Under the pieces are notes generated by a model that had not been told where the DNA came from, did no database searches, and was given only the letters and a program-made list of their open reading frames with translations. Below are positions 8,183-15,551 of a stretch of DNA of 64,000 bases, piece after piece. The DNA is from JAIOSF01 sp963677755. GTDB lineage: Bacteria; Campylobacterota; Campylobacteria; Campylobacterales; Arcobacteraceae. A program made the position numbers and the translations under genes. Location: the NCBI GenBank assembly GCA_963677755.1, contig OY782506.1, positions 372,001-436,000 of the forward strand. The letters run 5' to 3'. Within the stretch, counting starts at the first letter, position 1; each line of letters starts with the position of its first letter.

Positions 8183-8521
8183 CTATATCGCCTCTTCGTC
8201 CTCTTCACCAGTTCTAATTCTGATGATTTTTTCTATTGATGATACAAATATTTTTCCATCTCCAATTTTTCCTGTTTTTGCAGATTCTGATATAATTTTT
8301 GTTACTTTATCTACATCTTCACTATTTACTATTAAGTCAAGTTTGATTTTTGGTAAAAAATCTACCACATATTCAGCACCTCTATATAGTTCACTATGCC
8401 CTTGTTGTCTTCCATAACCTTTTACATCACTAACTGTCATTCCTGTTATACCAGCTTCTGTTAAAGCTTCTTTTACATCTTCTAATTTAAACGGTTTGAT
8501 TACTGCTTCTATTCTTTTCAT
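8183..8521 (-). CDS. glnK: P-II family nitrogen regulator
   Basis: The 112-residue protein is a PII signal transducer that senses ATP/ADP and 2-oxoglutarate and gates AmtB. It begins MKRIEAVIKPFKLEDVKEAL, carries the T-loop with the modifiable tyrosine at residue 51 (LYRGAEYVVDF), and has the nucleotide-binding GKIGDGKIFV (about 84-93) and IRTGE C-terminus. A C-terminal EEDEEAI extension is acidic. It follows amtB in the same direction with a 121-nt gap, the reverse of the common glnK-amtB order. AAGAAGGAAAACA provides a Shine-Dalgarno before the ATG. Uridylylation of Tyr51 is known for enterobacteria; whether GlnD exists here is not visible. Confidence 0.96.
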   Translation of the reverse strand: MKRIEAVIKPFKLEDVKEALTEAGITGMTVSDVKGYGRQQGHSELYRGAEYVVDFLPKIKLDLIVNSEDVDKVTKIISESAKTGKIGDGKIFVSSIEKIIRIRTGEEDEEAI

Positions 8522-8610
8522 TGTTTTCCTTCTTTTTTATTTTTTTTATTATTTTTCCGCTACTAATAAATTATGTAAAAAAGTAAATTTTTTAATAATT
8601 TATCTCCGCG

Positions 8611-8628
8611 ATGCAAACGAGTTTGCAT
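8611..8628. repeat. 8-bp hairpin between amtB and glnK
   Basis: ATGCAAAC-GA-GTTTGCAT lies between the amtB stop and the glnK start. It may set relative expression of the two cistrons or mark an RNA processing point. Flanking it are two near-copies of a direct repeat (minus strand TTTAGTAACGGAAAATAA from 8647 and TTAGTAGCGGAAAAATAA from 8565). Confidence 0.5.
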
Positions 8629-8642
8629 TTTATTTTCCGTTA

Positions 8643-9830
8643 CTAAAAAGCTCTTTTAAATTCTGGATAAGCTTCAACACCACACTCATTTACATCTAAA
8701 CCTTCTAATTCCTCATCATGAGCAACTTTTAAAGGTATGATTTTGTTTATAATGAATAATACTATATAACTACTTACAAAAGCAAAAATTGCAATAGTAA
8801 CTACCCCTTTTAATTGTCCAAAAAAGGTAATCCCTTCAGTTGGGTTATTTGCAAATATACCAACTGCTAATGTTCCCCAAATACCATTTACAAGATGCAC
8901 TGAGAGTGCTCCAACAGGATCATCAAGTCTTAACTTATCAAAAAAAGGAACAGCTGCTACAACTAATGCCCCACCAATTCCACCTATTAAAATAGGTTGA
9001 TAAATATTATATAAATCAGGACCAGCTGTAATTGCTACAAGTCCACCTAAAGCACCATTGAGTACCATAGTGATATCAAGTTTTTTATAAATAAAATACA
9101 TAATAATTCCAGAGATAATTGCACCACTTAAACCTGCTGTATTGGTATTTAAAATAGTAAGAGCAACAGCATCCGCACTCTCTTTTGAAGCAATACTTCC
9201 AACACTTCCACCATTAAATCCAAACCAACCAATCCATAATAAAAATGCACCAAGTGTAACAAGTGGTATATTTGAAGCGGGGATAACTCTTACTCCACCA
9301 TCTTTTGGATATCTTCCATGTCTAGCCCCTATTATTAAAATAGCAGCTAAGAGTGCCCAACCTCCTGTTGAATGTATAACTGTACTACCAGCTAAATCAT
9401 ACATAGTTAAATTAAAAATAGTCTCATCTAACATATTAGAACCCCAAGACCAATTTACAACAATAGGATAGATAATAGCAGACATAACAATAGCAAAAAA
9501 AGCAAGTGGTATTACTCTTGCTCTTTCACTTATCCCTCCACTTATAATATTGATAGCTTTACCAACGAAAGCCATTTGAAATAAAAAAGCTGCCCATGAA
9601 CTCATACTATCACTTCCAAAATTTCCAAACGCTATGGAATATCCAATAAGTAAAAACGCCATTGAAGCTACAGCATAAATCATAGTATTCATCATCAAAA
9701 CAGATGTTACATTTTTAGTTCTTACAATTCCTGCCTCAAGCATAGCAAAGCCAGGAACCATAAATATGATTAATACAAAAGCAAAAAGTGCAAAAAAGGT
9801 ATCTATAACATAAGATAATTCAGGTGTCAT
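8643..9830 (-). CDS. amtB: ammonium transporter
   Basis: The 395-residue protein is an Amt/MEP/Rh channel that conducts ammonium across the cytoplasmic membrane as a trimer. It has about eleven membrane segments and family signatures: MVPGFAMLEAGIVRTKN near the N-terminus, DLAGSTVIHSTGGWALL (first pore histidine region, around 150-165) and HLVNGIWGTLAVGIF (second pore histidine, around 310). The DDPVGALSVHLVNG motif is canonical. It lacks an obvious N-terminal signal sequence, as do many Amt proteins outside enterobacteria. It is transcribed ahead of glnK, and GlnK would block it when nitrogen is plentiful. A minus-strand TATACT lies about 45 nt upstream of the start. Confidence 0.97.
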   Translation of the reverse strand: MTPELSYVIDTFFALFAFVLIIFMVPGFAMLEAGIVRTKNVTSVLMMNTMIYAVASMAFLLIGYSIAFGNFGSDSMSSWAAFLFQMAFVGKAINIISGGISERARVIPLAFFAIVMSAIIYPIVVNWSWGSNMLDETIFNLTMYDLAGSTVIHSTGGWALLAAILIIGARHGRYPKDGGVRVIPASNIPLVTLGAFLLWIGWFGFNGGSVGSIASKESADAVALTILNTNTAGLSGAIISGIIMYFIYKKLDITMVLNGALGGLVAITAGPDLYNIYQPILIGGIGGALVVAAVPFFDKLRLDDPVGALSVHLVNGIWGTLAVGIFANNPTEGITFFGQLKGVVTIAIFAFVSSYIVLFIINKIIPLKVAHDEELEGLDVNECGVEAYPEFKRAF

Positions 9831-9911
9831 TTAAAATCCTTAGAAAAAAGTATACAAGTATAGCAAATAAAATTGATATTAAAAGTAACTAATTGTATAT
9901 AAAATATACAA

Positions 9912-10610
9912 TTAGAGTATCATCGGAAGTTCGAGTTTAACTGAATTATGGTCAAAAAATATATTTGCATTTGAAGTGACAGCTTTATTTTCTAAAATTT
10001 TTTCTGTACTTTTATCAAAGGAAAGATTTTGCTCTGATTTAAACTCAAGAGCAACAATTTTACATTTCTTTTGATTTATTATCTCATACTCTCCTGTTTT
10101 TATATATACTTGCAATGATATTTTTTCTTTTTCTTTAAATATTGTAAAACACTCATTTAAACAGAGTAAAAAGTCATTAATATTTACTTTTACTTCTGGT
10201 ATTGAGATGTCATACAGTTCATCAATCTCTAACTTTGAATGAAGAAGTGTACTATTTTTTGATAAATCAATAAGACTAAAGATATTCACTAATTTTAGTT
10301 TTTCATCTTTAATAGTATGGGTGTTATTTGATACTACTTTATAAAGGCGAAGCGCTATTTCATCATCATTTGCATATCCTACAAGAATTGCATAGTAGGA
10401 TTGTTTATTGTATTTTAAAGATACATATTTATGGTTAAAACCAAAATTTAAACTAGCATTAGAAACGGCTAGTTGAAAAAGCTCTTTAATACTTACAAAG
10501 TTGAGTAAAAACTCTGCTTCTTTATTGTAGCTTTTAACTTTGCCACTAGAATCAAAAAGAAGATATGGATTTAAGTCATGTTCAATAAGTTGTTCATAAA
10601 AATCTTTCAT
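9912..10610 (-). CDS. PAS-like domain protein, kinase-like remnant
   Basis: The 232-residue soluble protein opens with a PAS-like fold (FYEQLIEHDLNPYLLFDSSGKVKSYNKEAEFLL) but has no clear cofactor motif. The rest resembles a histidine-kinase core in predicted layout (helical VNIFSLIDLSKNSTLLHSKLEI, then a segment VNINDFLLCLNECFTIF comparable to an N box) but shows no phosphoacceptor histidine motif and no G1/G2 ATP-binding boxes, so catalysis is unlikely. It follows the degenerate AAA/Fis regulator by 10 nt, suggesting that it is the sensory partner of that protein. Family name unknown; the kinase resemblance is weak. Confidence 0.6.
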   Translation of the reverse strand: MKDFYEQLIEHDLNPYLLFDSSGKVKSYNKEAEFLLNFVSIKELFQLAVSNASLNFGFNHKYVSLKYNKQSYYAILVGYANDDEIALRLYKVVSNNTHTIKDEKLKLVNIFSLIDLSKNSTLLHSKLEIDELYDISIPEVKVNINDFLLCLNECFTIFKEKEKISLQVYIKTGEYEIINQKKCKIVALEFKSEQNLSFDKSTEKILENKAVTSNANIFFDHNSVKLELPMIL

Positions 10611-10620
10611 ATACCTACTC

Positions 10621-11376
10621 CTAATTTTCTAATTTACTAGAGTATTGCTCTAGTTTTTTTCTTAAAGTAATTCTGTTTATTTGAAGTTTATTTGCCATTT
10701 GTAACTGTGATTTAAATTCTTTTTTTGCAGCTTTTAGAAGAGGTACTTCAAAATATTCTAAGAGATCTTTATAATTGTATTCTTGTCTCAATTTATTGAG
10801 TATAAACTGTTCTAAACTATAGTACATATCTTCATCTTTTAAAGATTTTAATATTGAATTTTTAAATATAGATTTTTTAAGTGAAACCCCATTTGATGTA
10901 AGATCAATATCAATATCTTCTGGATTGATATTAATCTCATAAATATCTTTTACCTCTTTAAGATATACTTTAATTAACTCCTCCAAATCTTCTTTTCTTT
11001 CTTGAAGTGGTGGAATATCAAGTTTTACTGCGAATGAAGCTTCTATATCTTGTGGTAAATAGGTTGTTGTTGCTACAACTTTGATGTTTACAAGTCGTTC
11101 TAAAAATTCTTTTTTATTGATAACTTGTTCTATATTTGTTACGATTATCTCTACATACTCTTCAATATTTGCAGTTTTTGCTATTAAAGTATCTTCTAGA
11201 GTTTTCGCATCAAAAATTGAGGCATCTGGTAAAATATTTTGAGCTAGTATTTTTTTTCCTACACCTTTTGAACCAATTATTAAAATATTAACAGGAAGGC
11301 TTGAAGACATTTGAGCTATATTTAAAAGTTTTTTTGAAGATTCTGATTTTGCAATAAATTTATTCATATTATTCAC
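10621..11376 (-). CDS. degenerate AAA plus Fis-type HTH regulator
   Basis: The 251-residue protein resembles a sigma-54 activator that has lost catalytic parts. A P-loop-like IIGSKGVGKKIL (about residues 33-44) has lysine where Ser/Thr is required; the Walker B position reads IIVTNIEQV without Asp-Glu; the GAFTGA loop that contacts sigma-54 is absent. A lid-like segment follows (DIPPLQERKEDLEELI, typical of such activators), and the C-terminus is a clear Fis-type helix-turn-helix (LLKAAKKEFKSQLQMANKLQINRITLRKKLEQY). It probably binds DNA without activating sigma-54 by ATP hydrolysis. It overlaps the DHH phosphoesterase gene by 8 nt and precedes the PAS-like gene by 10 nt. Confidence 0.7.
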   Translation of the reverse strand: MNNMNKFIAKSESSKKLLNIAQMSSSLPVNILIIGSKGVGKKILAQNILPDASIFDAKTLEDTLIAKTANIEEYVEIIVTNIEQVINKKEFLERLVNIKVVATTTYLPQDIEASFAVKLDIPPLQERKEDLEELIKVYLKEVKDIYEININPEDIDIDLTSNGVSLKKSIFKNSILKSLKDEDMYYSLEQFILNKLRQEYNYKDLLEYFEVPLLKAAKKEFKSQLQMANKLQINRITLRKKLEQYSSKLEN

Positions 11377-12418
11377 AACTATCTAATTTATTTTGTACAT
11401 ATTTTTTAACATCACTATACAAAGAGGTTTCTTTAAAGTCATCAAATGCTGCACCACTTGCATTTGGATGACCACCTCCATTTGCTAGTTTTTGAGCGAG
11501 TAGTGATACATCTAGCTTATTATTAGCTCTAAATCCAGTACGACCACGTCTCCCTATATCCATAAAAAAATCAAAATCAGGATTTGCTTTTAAGAAGGCA
11601 TTTGCTGAAATTGATATATTTCCTAATGAATAAGTTAAGAGACCTTTGAATTCTTTATAATAAACAGTAAGTTCCTCTTTTTTATTATCTAAAGAATTTA
11701 CAAGATATGTTGAGCTTAAGTTATCTAAAGTATTATTTTTTGTACTACTATTTAAAAACTCTTTTTTAAAATGGTATATTTTTTCATCAAGTAAAATATG
11801 ACCATCTTTCATCTCTACAAAATCAAGTGCTTTAGTTAATAAAAAGTGTTTGTAATCTCTATTTTGTGTTGGGAACAAAAGATTATTAATTTCAAAAGAC
11901 TTTGTAACCATACTCATACAAACTTTGCCAAATTCAAAAAGTTGATCTTTCTCTTTCCAAATATCAGCAGCATTGATTGCTTGCACAAGTTTTGAAAAAT
12001 TTGGCTCACATTTTTCTTTGAATTGAGTATAATGTTCACAAAAATAATCATATGTTATTTGTGTTGCAGATCTATTAGTATCTAGGAAATACCAATCATA
12101 TTTTTCACTACTTTTTTTCCCTGTTCCATGATGATCTAAAAGTTGTAAAGTGATATTGAATCCATTATTTTTAAGTTGAGATATTTTAGTATCTAATTTT
12201 TTTGATTCATCTGTTGTAAGGTTCAAATCGGTGATTAAAAAAAGTATCTCTTCTTGGGGTGAGTATTGTTGTATATTTTCTAGCACTTCAGTGATAAATA
12301 ATTTTACCTCTAAACCATAGTTGGCATTAAAAAATACACCTTCAGGGAAAATTTTTTTTGAGATAAGTTGGCAGCCATAGCCATCCATGTCTGTATGTGA
12401 GATATGAAAAAATTTCAT
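11369..12418 (-). CDS. DHH-family phosphoesterase (oligoribonuclease NrnB-like)
   Basis: The 349-residue cytosolic protein has the two-domain DHH/DHHA1 layout. Motif I is HISHTDMDGYGCQL at the N-terminus, then LITDLNLT, then the DHH motif as LLDHHGTGKKS near residue 100, and AINAADIW. The C-terminal DHHA1 domain ends with RRGRTGFRANNK and the GGGHPNASGAAF substrate loop. Such enzymes use two Mn ions to cut short RNA oligonucleotides, pApA or related phosphodiesters. A role in degrading pGpG or other nanoRNA fits the c-di-GMP-rich genome but is inference. It heads the operon with the AAA/Fis and PAS-like genes. Confidence 0.85.
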   Translation of the reverse strand: MKFFHISHTDMDGYGCQLISKKIFPEGVFFNANYGLEVKLFITEVLENIQQYSPQEEILFLITDLNLTTDESKKLDTKISQLKNNGFNITLQLLDHHGTGKKSSEKYDWYFLDTNRSATQITYDYFCEHYTQFKEKCEPNFSKLVQAINAADIWKEKDQLFEFGKVCMSMVTKSFEINNLLFPTQNRDYKHFLLTKALDFVEMKDGHILLDEKIYHFKKEFLNSSTKNNTLDNLSSTYLVNSLDNKKEELTVYYKEFKGLLTYSLGNISISANAFLKANPDFDFFMDIGRRGRTGFRANNKLDVSLLAQKLANGGGHPNASGAAFDDFKETSLYSDVKKYVQNKLDSCE

Positions 12419-12441
12419 TATTAAAAAACCTTTTATTATTT

Positions 12442-12458
12442 TGTATAATTATTATACA
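12442..12458. promoter_or_regulatory. 17-bp palindrome upstream of the DHH gene
   Basis: TGTATAAT-T-ATTATACA is a perfect dyad 24 nt upstream of the DHH phosphoesterase start, in the 71-nt gap after the Rrf2 regulator gene. On the minus strand it contains TATAAT, so it may be a -10 box with an overlapping operator. The adjacent Rrf2 protein is the natural candidate ligand, but AT-rich palindromes arise easily by chance. Confidence 0.45.
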
Positions 12459-12489
12459 TTAAAAGTGATTATAACTCTCTTTCTTGTGA

Positions 12490-12888
12490 TTATAATATAT
12501 CTTTTAATGTTAAATTATCTAAAAATCCATTGATTTTATTTTGTAAATTTGAAAGTAATGGAAAAACTGAACAACCACCATTTAAACTTGCACTACAAGT
12601 TGTATTTACAGAAGTACATTCAAAAACAGATGGTATTTTTTCTTCTGCAATAGATGTTATCTCTAAAATAGTAAGTTCTTCACAAGGTTTTTTAAGAGTA
12701 AATCCACCATTATTCCCTTTGTATGAGTTAAGAATATCATTTTTTGCTAAGTTTTGTAAAATTTTTGCTAAAAATGATTTTGATATATTTAATTCTCTGG
12801 CTAATAAATCTACATTTTTAGGTTGATCACTTTTTGCAATACTGACAAGTGATAATAGTGCATATTCACTTTTTTTGGTTAATAACAT
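12490..12888 (-). CDS. Rrf2-family transcriptional regulator
   Basis: The 132-residue protein is a winged-helix Rrf2 regulator: MLLTKKSEYALLSLVSIAK at the start, the recognition segment LNISKSFLAKILQNLAKNDI, and the wing KGNNGGFTLKKP. Three cysteines, Cys91, Cys98 and Cys106, lie in the region that binds an iron-sulfur cluster in IscR and NsrR, though the spacing here (CX6CX7C) differs from the CX5CX5C of those proteins. It is therefore probably redox-, NO- or iron-responsive. Subfamily cannot be fixed. It is transcribed towards the DHH operon and lies head-on to nothing; the rpsO terminator stands upstream of it. Confidence 0.9.
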   Translation of the reverse strand: MLLTKKSEYALLSLVSIAKSDQPKNVDLLARELNISKSFLAKILQNLAKNDILNSYKGNNGGFTLKKPCEELTILEITSIAEEKIPSVFECTSVNTTCSASLNGGCSVFPLLSNLQNKINGFLDNLTLKDIL

Positions 12889-12990
12889 ATTGCTCCTATG
12901 ATTTAAAATATAAGATTGTACAAAAACTCATGTAATGATTTAATTAAGACAATTTTTGTTTGATTTGATTTAATATTAATTTAAGTTAAT

Positions 12991-13026
12991 AAAAAGGGGA
13001 GATAGAAAATCTATCTCCCCTTTTTT
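12991..13026 (-). terminator. rho-independent terminator of rpsO
   Basis: A perfect 10-bp stem GGGGAGATAG / CTATCTCCCC (12996-13005 and 13011-13020) with a 5-nt loop, flanked by A5 and T6, works in both directions. It lies 17 nt beyond the rpsO stop codon on the minus strand. Confidence 0.9.
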
Positions 13027-13042
13027 ATAGTAGTTTCTAAAA

Positions 13043-13315
13043 CTATTTAGCTCTGATACCTAAATCAGAAACAAGCTGTGTAAATTTAGCGAAATCAGTT
13101 CTTCTTAAATATTTAAGAAGTCTTTTTCTTTTACCAACCATTTTTAATAGACCTAATCTTGAATGATGATCTTTGTGATTTTCTTTTAAGTGATCTGTTA
13201 ATCTTGCAATTTGAGCACTTAATACTGCTATTTGTACTTCTGTTGAACCTGTGTCTTTTGTATCTCTTTGATGTTTAGAAATAATCTCGTTTTTTATGTC
13301 CTGATCTAAAGCCAT
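13043..13315 (-). CDS. rpsO: 30S ribosomal protein S15
   Basis: S15 binds the central domain of 16S rRNA early in small-subunit assembly. The protein begins MALDQDIKNEIISKH and carries the conserved TGSTEVQIAVLSAQIARLTDHL, HSRLGLLKMVGKRKRLL and YLRR segments over 90 residues, the normal length. The frame extends to an ATG at 13348, but the start at 13315 is chosen because AGGAGGT stands 5 nt before it and family members begin MALD. It is a single-gene unit with its own terminator. Confidence 0.98.
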   Translation of the reverse strand: MALDQDIKNEIISKHQRDTKDTGSTEVQIAVLSAQIARLTDHLKENHKDHHSRLGLLKMVGKRKRLLKYLRRTDFAKFTQLVSDLGIRAK

Positions 13316-13320
13316 AATGG

Positions 13321-13327
13321 ACCTCCT
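13321..13327 (-). promoter_or_regulatory. Shine-Dalgarno fixing the rpsO start
   Basis: Minus-strand AGGAGGT lies 5 nt upstream of the ATG at 13315 and decides between this start and the in-frame ATG at 13348, which would add 11 residues not typical of S15. Confidence 0.85.
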
Positions 13328-13415
13328 GATTGGTATATTTAATCTCAAATGTAATCAATACTACAAATGGAAAGCGAATAATACTAAAATTAACTTAAAT
13401 TTAAGATAAAATGAA

Positions 13416-13622
13416 TTATCCCCCTCCACATAATCCCTTATAGTTTGTATTTTTTATTTTTTCTAGATAGACCAATGTGTGTTCCAAAACTTTTTTTTCC
13501 TCGACTAAAGGTTGCATTAAAGCATTTTTATCAGTTAAATTTATTTTTTGATTCTCTACTAGAGAGAGAACTTCTTGTTTTATTTCATTTATTCTGTTAT
13601 TTATAATAGTTATCATTTTCAT
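13416..13622 (-). CDS. small hypothetical coiled-coil protein
   Basis: The 68-residue protein is almost entirely helical and heptad-like (RINEIKQEVLSLVE, ALMQPLVEEKKVLEHTLVYLEKI) and ends in CGGG. I do not recognise it. Support for expression comes from AAGGA 7-8 nt before the ATG and from the start-to-stop frame fitting neatly between rpsO and the divergent Hpt-receiver gene. It diverges from that gene by 48 nt, so shared regulation is possible. No membrane segment or signal peptide is visible. Confidence 0.6.
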   Translation of the reverse strand: MKMITIINNRINEIKQEVLSLVENQKINLTDKNALMQPLVEEKKVLEHTLVYLEKIKNTNYKGLCGGG

Positions 13623-13670
13623 ACATTAATCCTTATGTGGGTATAATAACTATAATAAATTAAAATTTGG

Positions 13671-14450
13671 ATGAAAATGGAAATAGATCAAAATATATTT
13701 TTCGATGAGTTTAATAATAAAATTGTAAACTTAGATAATGCTCTAATTGATTTAAAAAATGGAGACTATCGTGACGAAGTTATAAATGAGATATTTCGTG
13801 ATATTCATACTATTAAAAGTACAGCTGATCTTTTAGGAATGTTTGCTTTGGTGGGAGTTACTCACAAAGCAGAAGACCTTCTTGATGAGATTAGAAATAA
13901 AAATATTTTAATGGATACTACTATTTGTTCTTTATTTATTGAGTTTAAAGATTATATTTCACTATCAATTAAAAATGTTTCAATGGGTATTTTTGATGAT
14001 GAAGTTGTTGAGAGCTTAACAATATATTTTGAAAAAGAGTTTGAACATTATCTTCATCAAGCAGATGATAATACAACGGCAGAAATTCCTAAAAAAACAA
14101 TTTTAGTGGTAGAAGACTCAACTATCATTAGATATATAATAAAAAAAATAGCACTTGAGAATGGATATAATATATTTATCGCAGATAATGGTATTGATGG
14201 TTATAAAAAAATCGAAAATCATGAAATTGATTTGATTATTTGTGATTTGAGTACTCCGAATATTGGAACAAAAGAGATGATTACAAAAGTAAAACAAAAT
14301 ATTCGATATGATCAAATACCAATAATTATACTTCTCAATCATATTAATCAAGATTTAATTGAATATGGAAAAAAAATAGAGGCAAAAGCTTGGCTTAGTA
14401 AACCAATCGAAAGTAAAAAACTTTTAATGATGCTAAATAAAATACTTTAG
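13671..14450 (+). CDS. Hpt-receiver hybrid signalling protein
   Basis: The 259-residue cytosolic protein joins an Hpt-like domain to a CheY-like receiver. The Hpt motif IFRDIHTIKSTADLLGM places the phosphorylatable histidine at residue 46; the normally conserved glycine of HXXKG is serine (HTIKS). The receiver (about 142-259) has the acidic pair Glu148-Asp149, the phosphoacceptor Asp192 (LIICDLSTPN) and Lys244 (WLSKP); the switch Thr/Ser position is asparagine (LLNH). No DNA-binding or enzymatic output is attached, so it may act as a phosphate relay or sink. It stands upstream of rplI without a shared operon, since rplI has its own promoter. Confidence 0.85.
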   Translation: MKMEIDQNIFFDEFNNKIVNLDNALIDLKNGDYRDEVINEIFRDIHTIKSTADLLGMFALVGVTHKAEDLLDEIRNKNILMDTTICSLFIEFKDYISLSIKNVSMGIFDDEVVESLTIYFEKEFEHYLHQADDNTTAEIPKKTILVVEDSTIIRYIIKKIALENGYNIFIADNGIDGYKKIENHEIDLIICDLSTPNIGTKEMITKVKQNIRYDQIPIIILLNHINQDLIEYGKKIEAKAWLSKPIESKKLLMMLNKIL

Positions 14451-14484
14451 TAAATATTCTACAAATCTCATCAAAGTAGTTGTA

Positions 14485-14493
14485 TGGTATAAT
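14485..14493 (+). promoter_or_regulatory. extended -10 promoter of rplI-hslVU
   Basis: TGGTATAAT is a TGN-extended -10 element 46 nt before the rplI ATG at 14539. No good -35 element is visible, which is usual for extended -10 promoters. Confidence 0.6.
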
Positions 14494-14538
14494 TCCAAAA
14501 ATTTATTAATATAGAGCAATTAAAAAATAGGATTTAAA

Positions 14539-14988
14539 ATGAAAGTATTATTGATTAAAGATGTAAAGTCATTAGGAAAAGCTGGAGAGATTAAAGAAGT
14601 AAAAGATGGTTATGGAAAAAACTTTTTAATAGGAAAAGGTCATGCAAAGCATGCTACACCAGAAGTTATAGAAGAGTGGAAGATTGAACAAGCAAATATT
14701 CAAAAAGCTTTAGAAGATGAAATTACTGAAGCGAATGAAGTGAAAGAAAAAATAGATAGCTTTCAGTTTACAATTAAACATAAAGTTGGAGCAAATGGAC
14801 ACTTGATTGGAAGTGTTACAAATAAAGAGATACAACAAGCAATGTACGAACAAGCTTCAATTGGAATTGATAAAAAACAAATAACAATAAATGAAAAAAT
14901 CAAATCAATTGGGATATTTGAAGCTGATTGTAAACTTGGCAATGGTATTCATGCTACAGCAAAAATAGATGTAATAGCAGAAGTTTAG
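14539..14988 (+). CDS. rplI: 50S ribosomal protein L9
   Basis: The 149-residue protein has the L9 N-terminal rRNA-binding domain (MKVLLIKDVKSLGKAGEIKEVKDGYGKNFL), a long connecting helix (about 45-80) and the C-terminal domain (GANGHLIGSVTNKEIQQA). L9 binds near the L1 stalk and helps keep the reading frame. It is the first gene of an apparent unit with hslV (11 nt downstream) and hslU; this rplI-hslVU order is seen in several Campylobacterota. Confidence 0.97.
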   Translation: MKVLLIKDVKSLGKAGEIKEVKDGYGKNFLIGKGHAKHATPEVIEEWKIEQANIQKALEDEITEANEVKEKIDSFQFTIKHKVGANGHLIGSVTNKEIQQAMYEQASIGIDKKQITINEKIKSIGIFEADCKLGNGIHATAKIDVIAEV

Positions 14989-14999
14989 GAGTATAGTTT

Positions 15000-15551
15000 A
15001 TGTTTGATGCTACAACAATACTTGCGTATAAAAGTGAAGATGGAACAGCTGTAATAGGTGGAGATGGACAAGTAACTTTTGGAAATACCGTATTAAAAAA
15101 CAATGCTACAAAAATAAGAAAAGTGGGAGAAAAAGGTGAAGTATTAGCTGGATTCGCTGGAAGTACTGCCGATGCATTTAACTTATTTGATATGTTTGAA
15201 ACACATCTGGAAAACTCAAAAGGGGATCTTTTAAAAGCTGTTGTAAATTTTTCTAAAGAGTGGAGAAAAGATAAACACTTACGACAATTAGAAGCAATGA
15301 TGTTAGTTTTAAATGAAAAACATATTTTTATTTTAAGTGGTACAGGAGATGTAGTTGAACCAGAAGATGGATCTTTAGCATCTATTGGAAGTGGTGGAAA
15401 TTTTGCAATTGCTGCTGCTAGGGCTTTAAAAAAACATTCAAACTTAGAACCATTAGAACTTGTTCGTGAATCTTTGATGACAGCAGGGGAACTTTGTATA
15501 TACACAAATCAAAATATAAAAACATTAACACTTGATAAGGAAGAAAAATAA
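15000..15551 (+). CDS. hslV: HslV peptidase subunit of the HslUV protease
   Basis: HslV forms the double-hexamer proteolytic core of the ATP-dependent HslUV protease. The protein begins MFDATTILAYK: by homology the mature enzyme starts at the first threonine of TTIL (residue 5), so residues 1-4 are a propeptide, as known in Helicobacter and Campylobacter, whereas most bacteria have only Met before Thr. The conserved GGDGQVTFGN and lysine in KIRKV follow, then GFAGSTADAF and SGTGDVVEP. GGAG-like SD AGGAG is 7 nt before the ATG. The stop codon overlaps the hslU ATG by 1 nt. Confidence 0.97.
   Translation: MFDATTILAYKSEDGTAVIGGDGQVTFGNTVLKNNATKIRKVGEKGEVLAGFAGSTADAFNLFDMFETHLENSKGDLLKAVVNFSKEWRKDKHLRQLEAMMLVLNEKHIFILSGTGDVVEPEDGSLASIGSGGNFAIAAARALKKHSNLEPLELVRESLMTAGELCIYTNQNIKTLTLDKEEK

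Noticed and set aside
10621..11376. Standard sigma-54 activator
   Set aside because: GAFTGA, Walker B acidic residues and the P-loop Ser/Thr are all missing, so only the degenerate regulator call is supportable.
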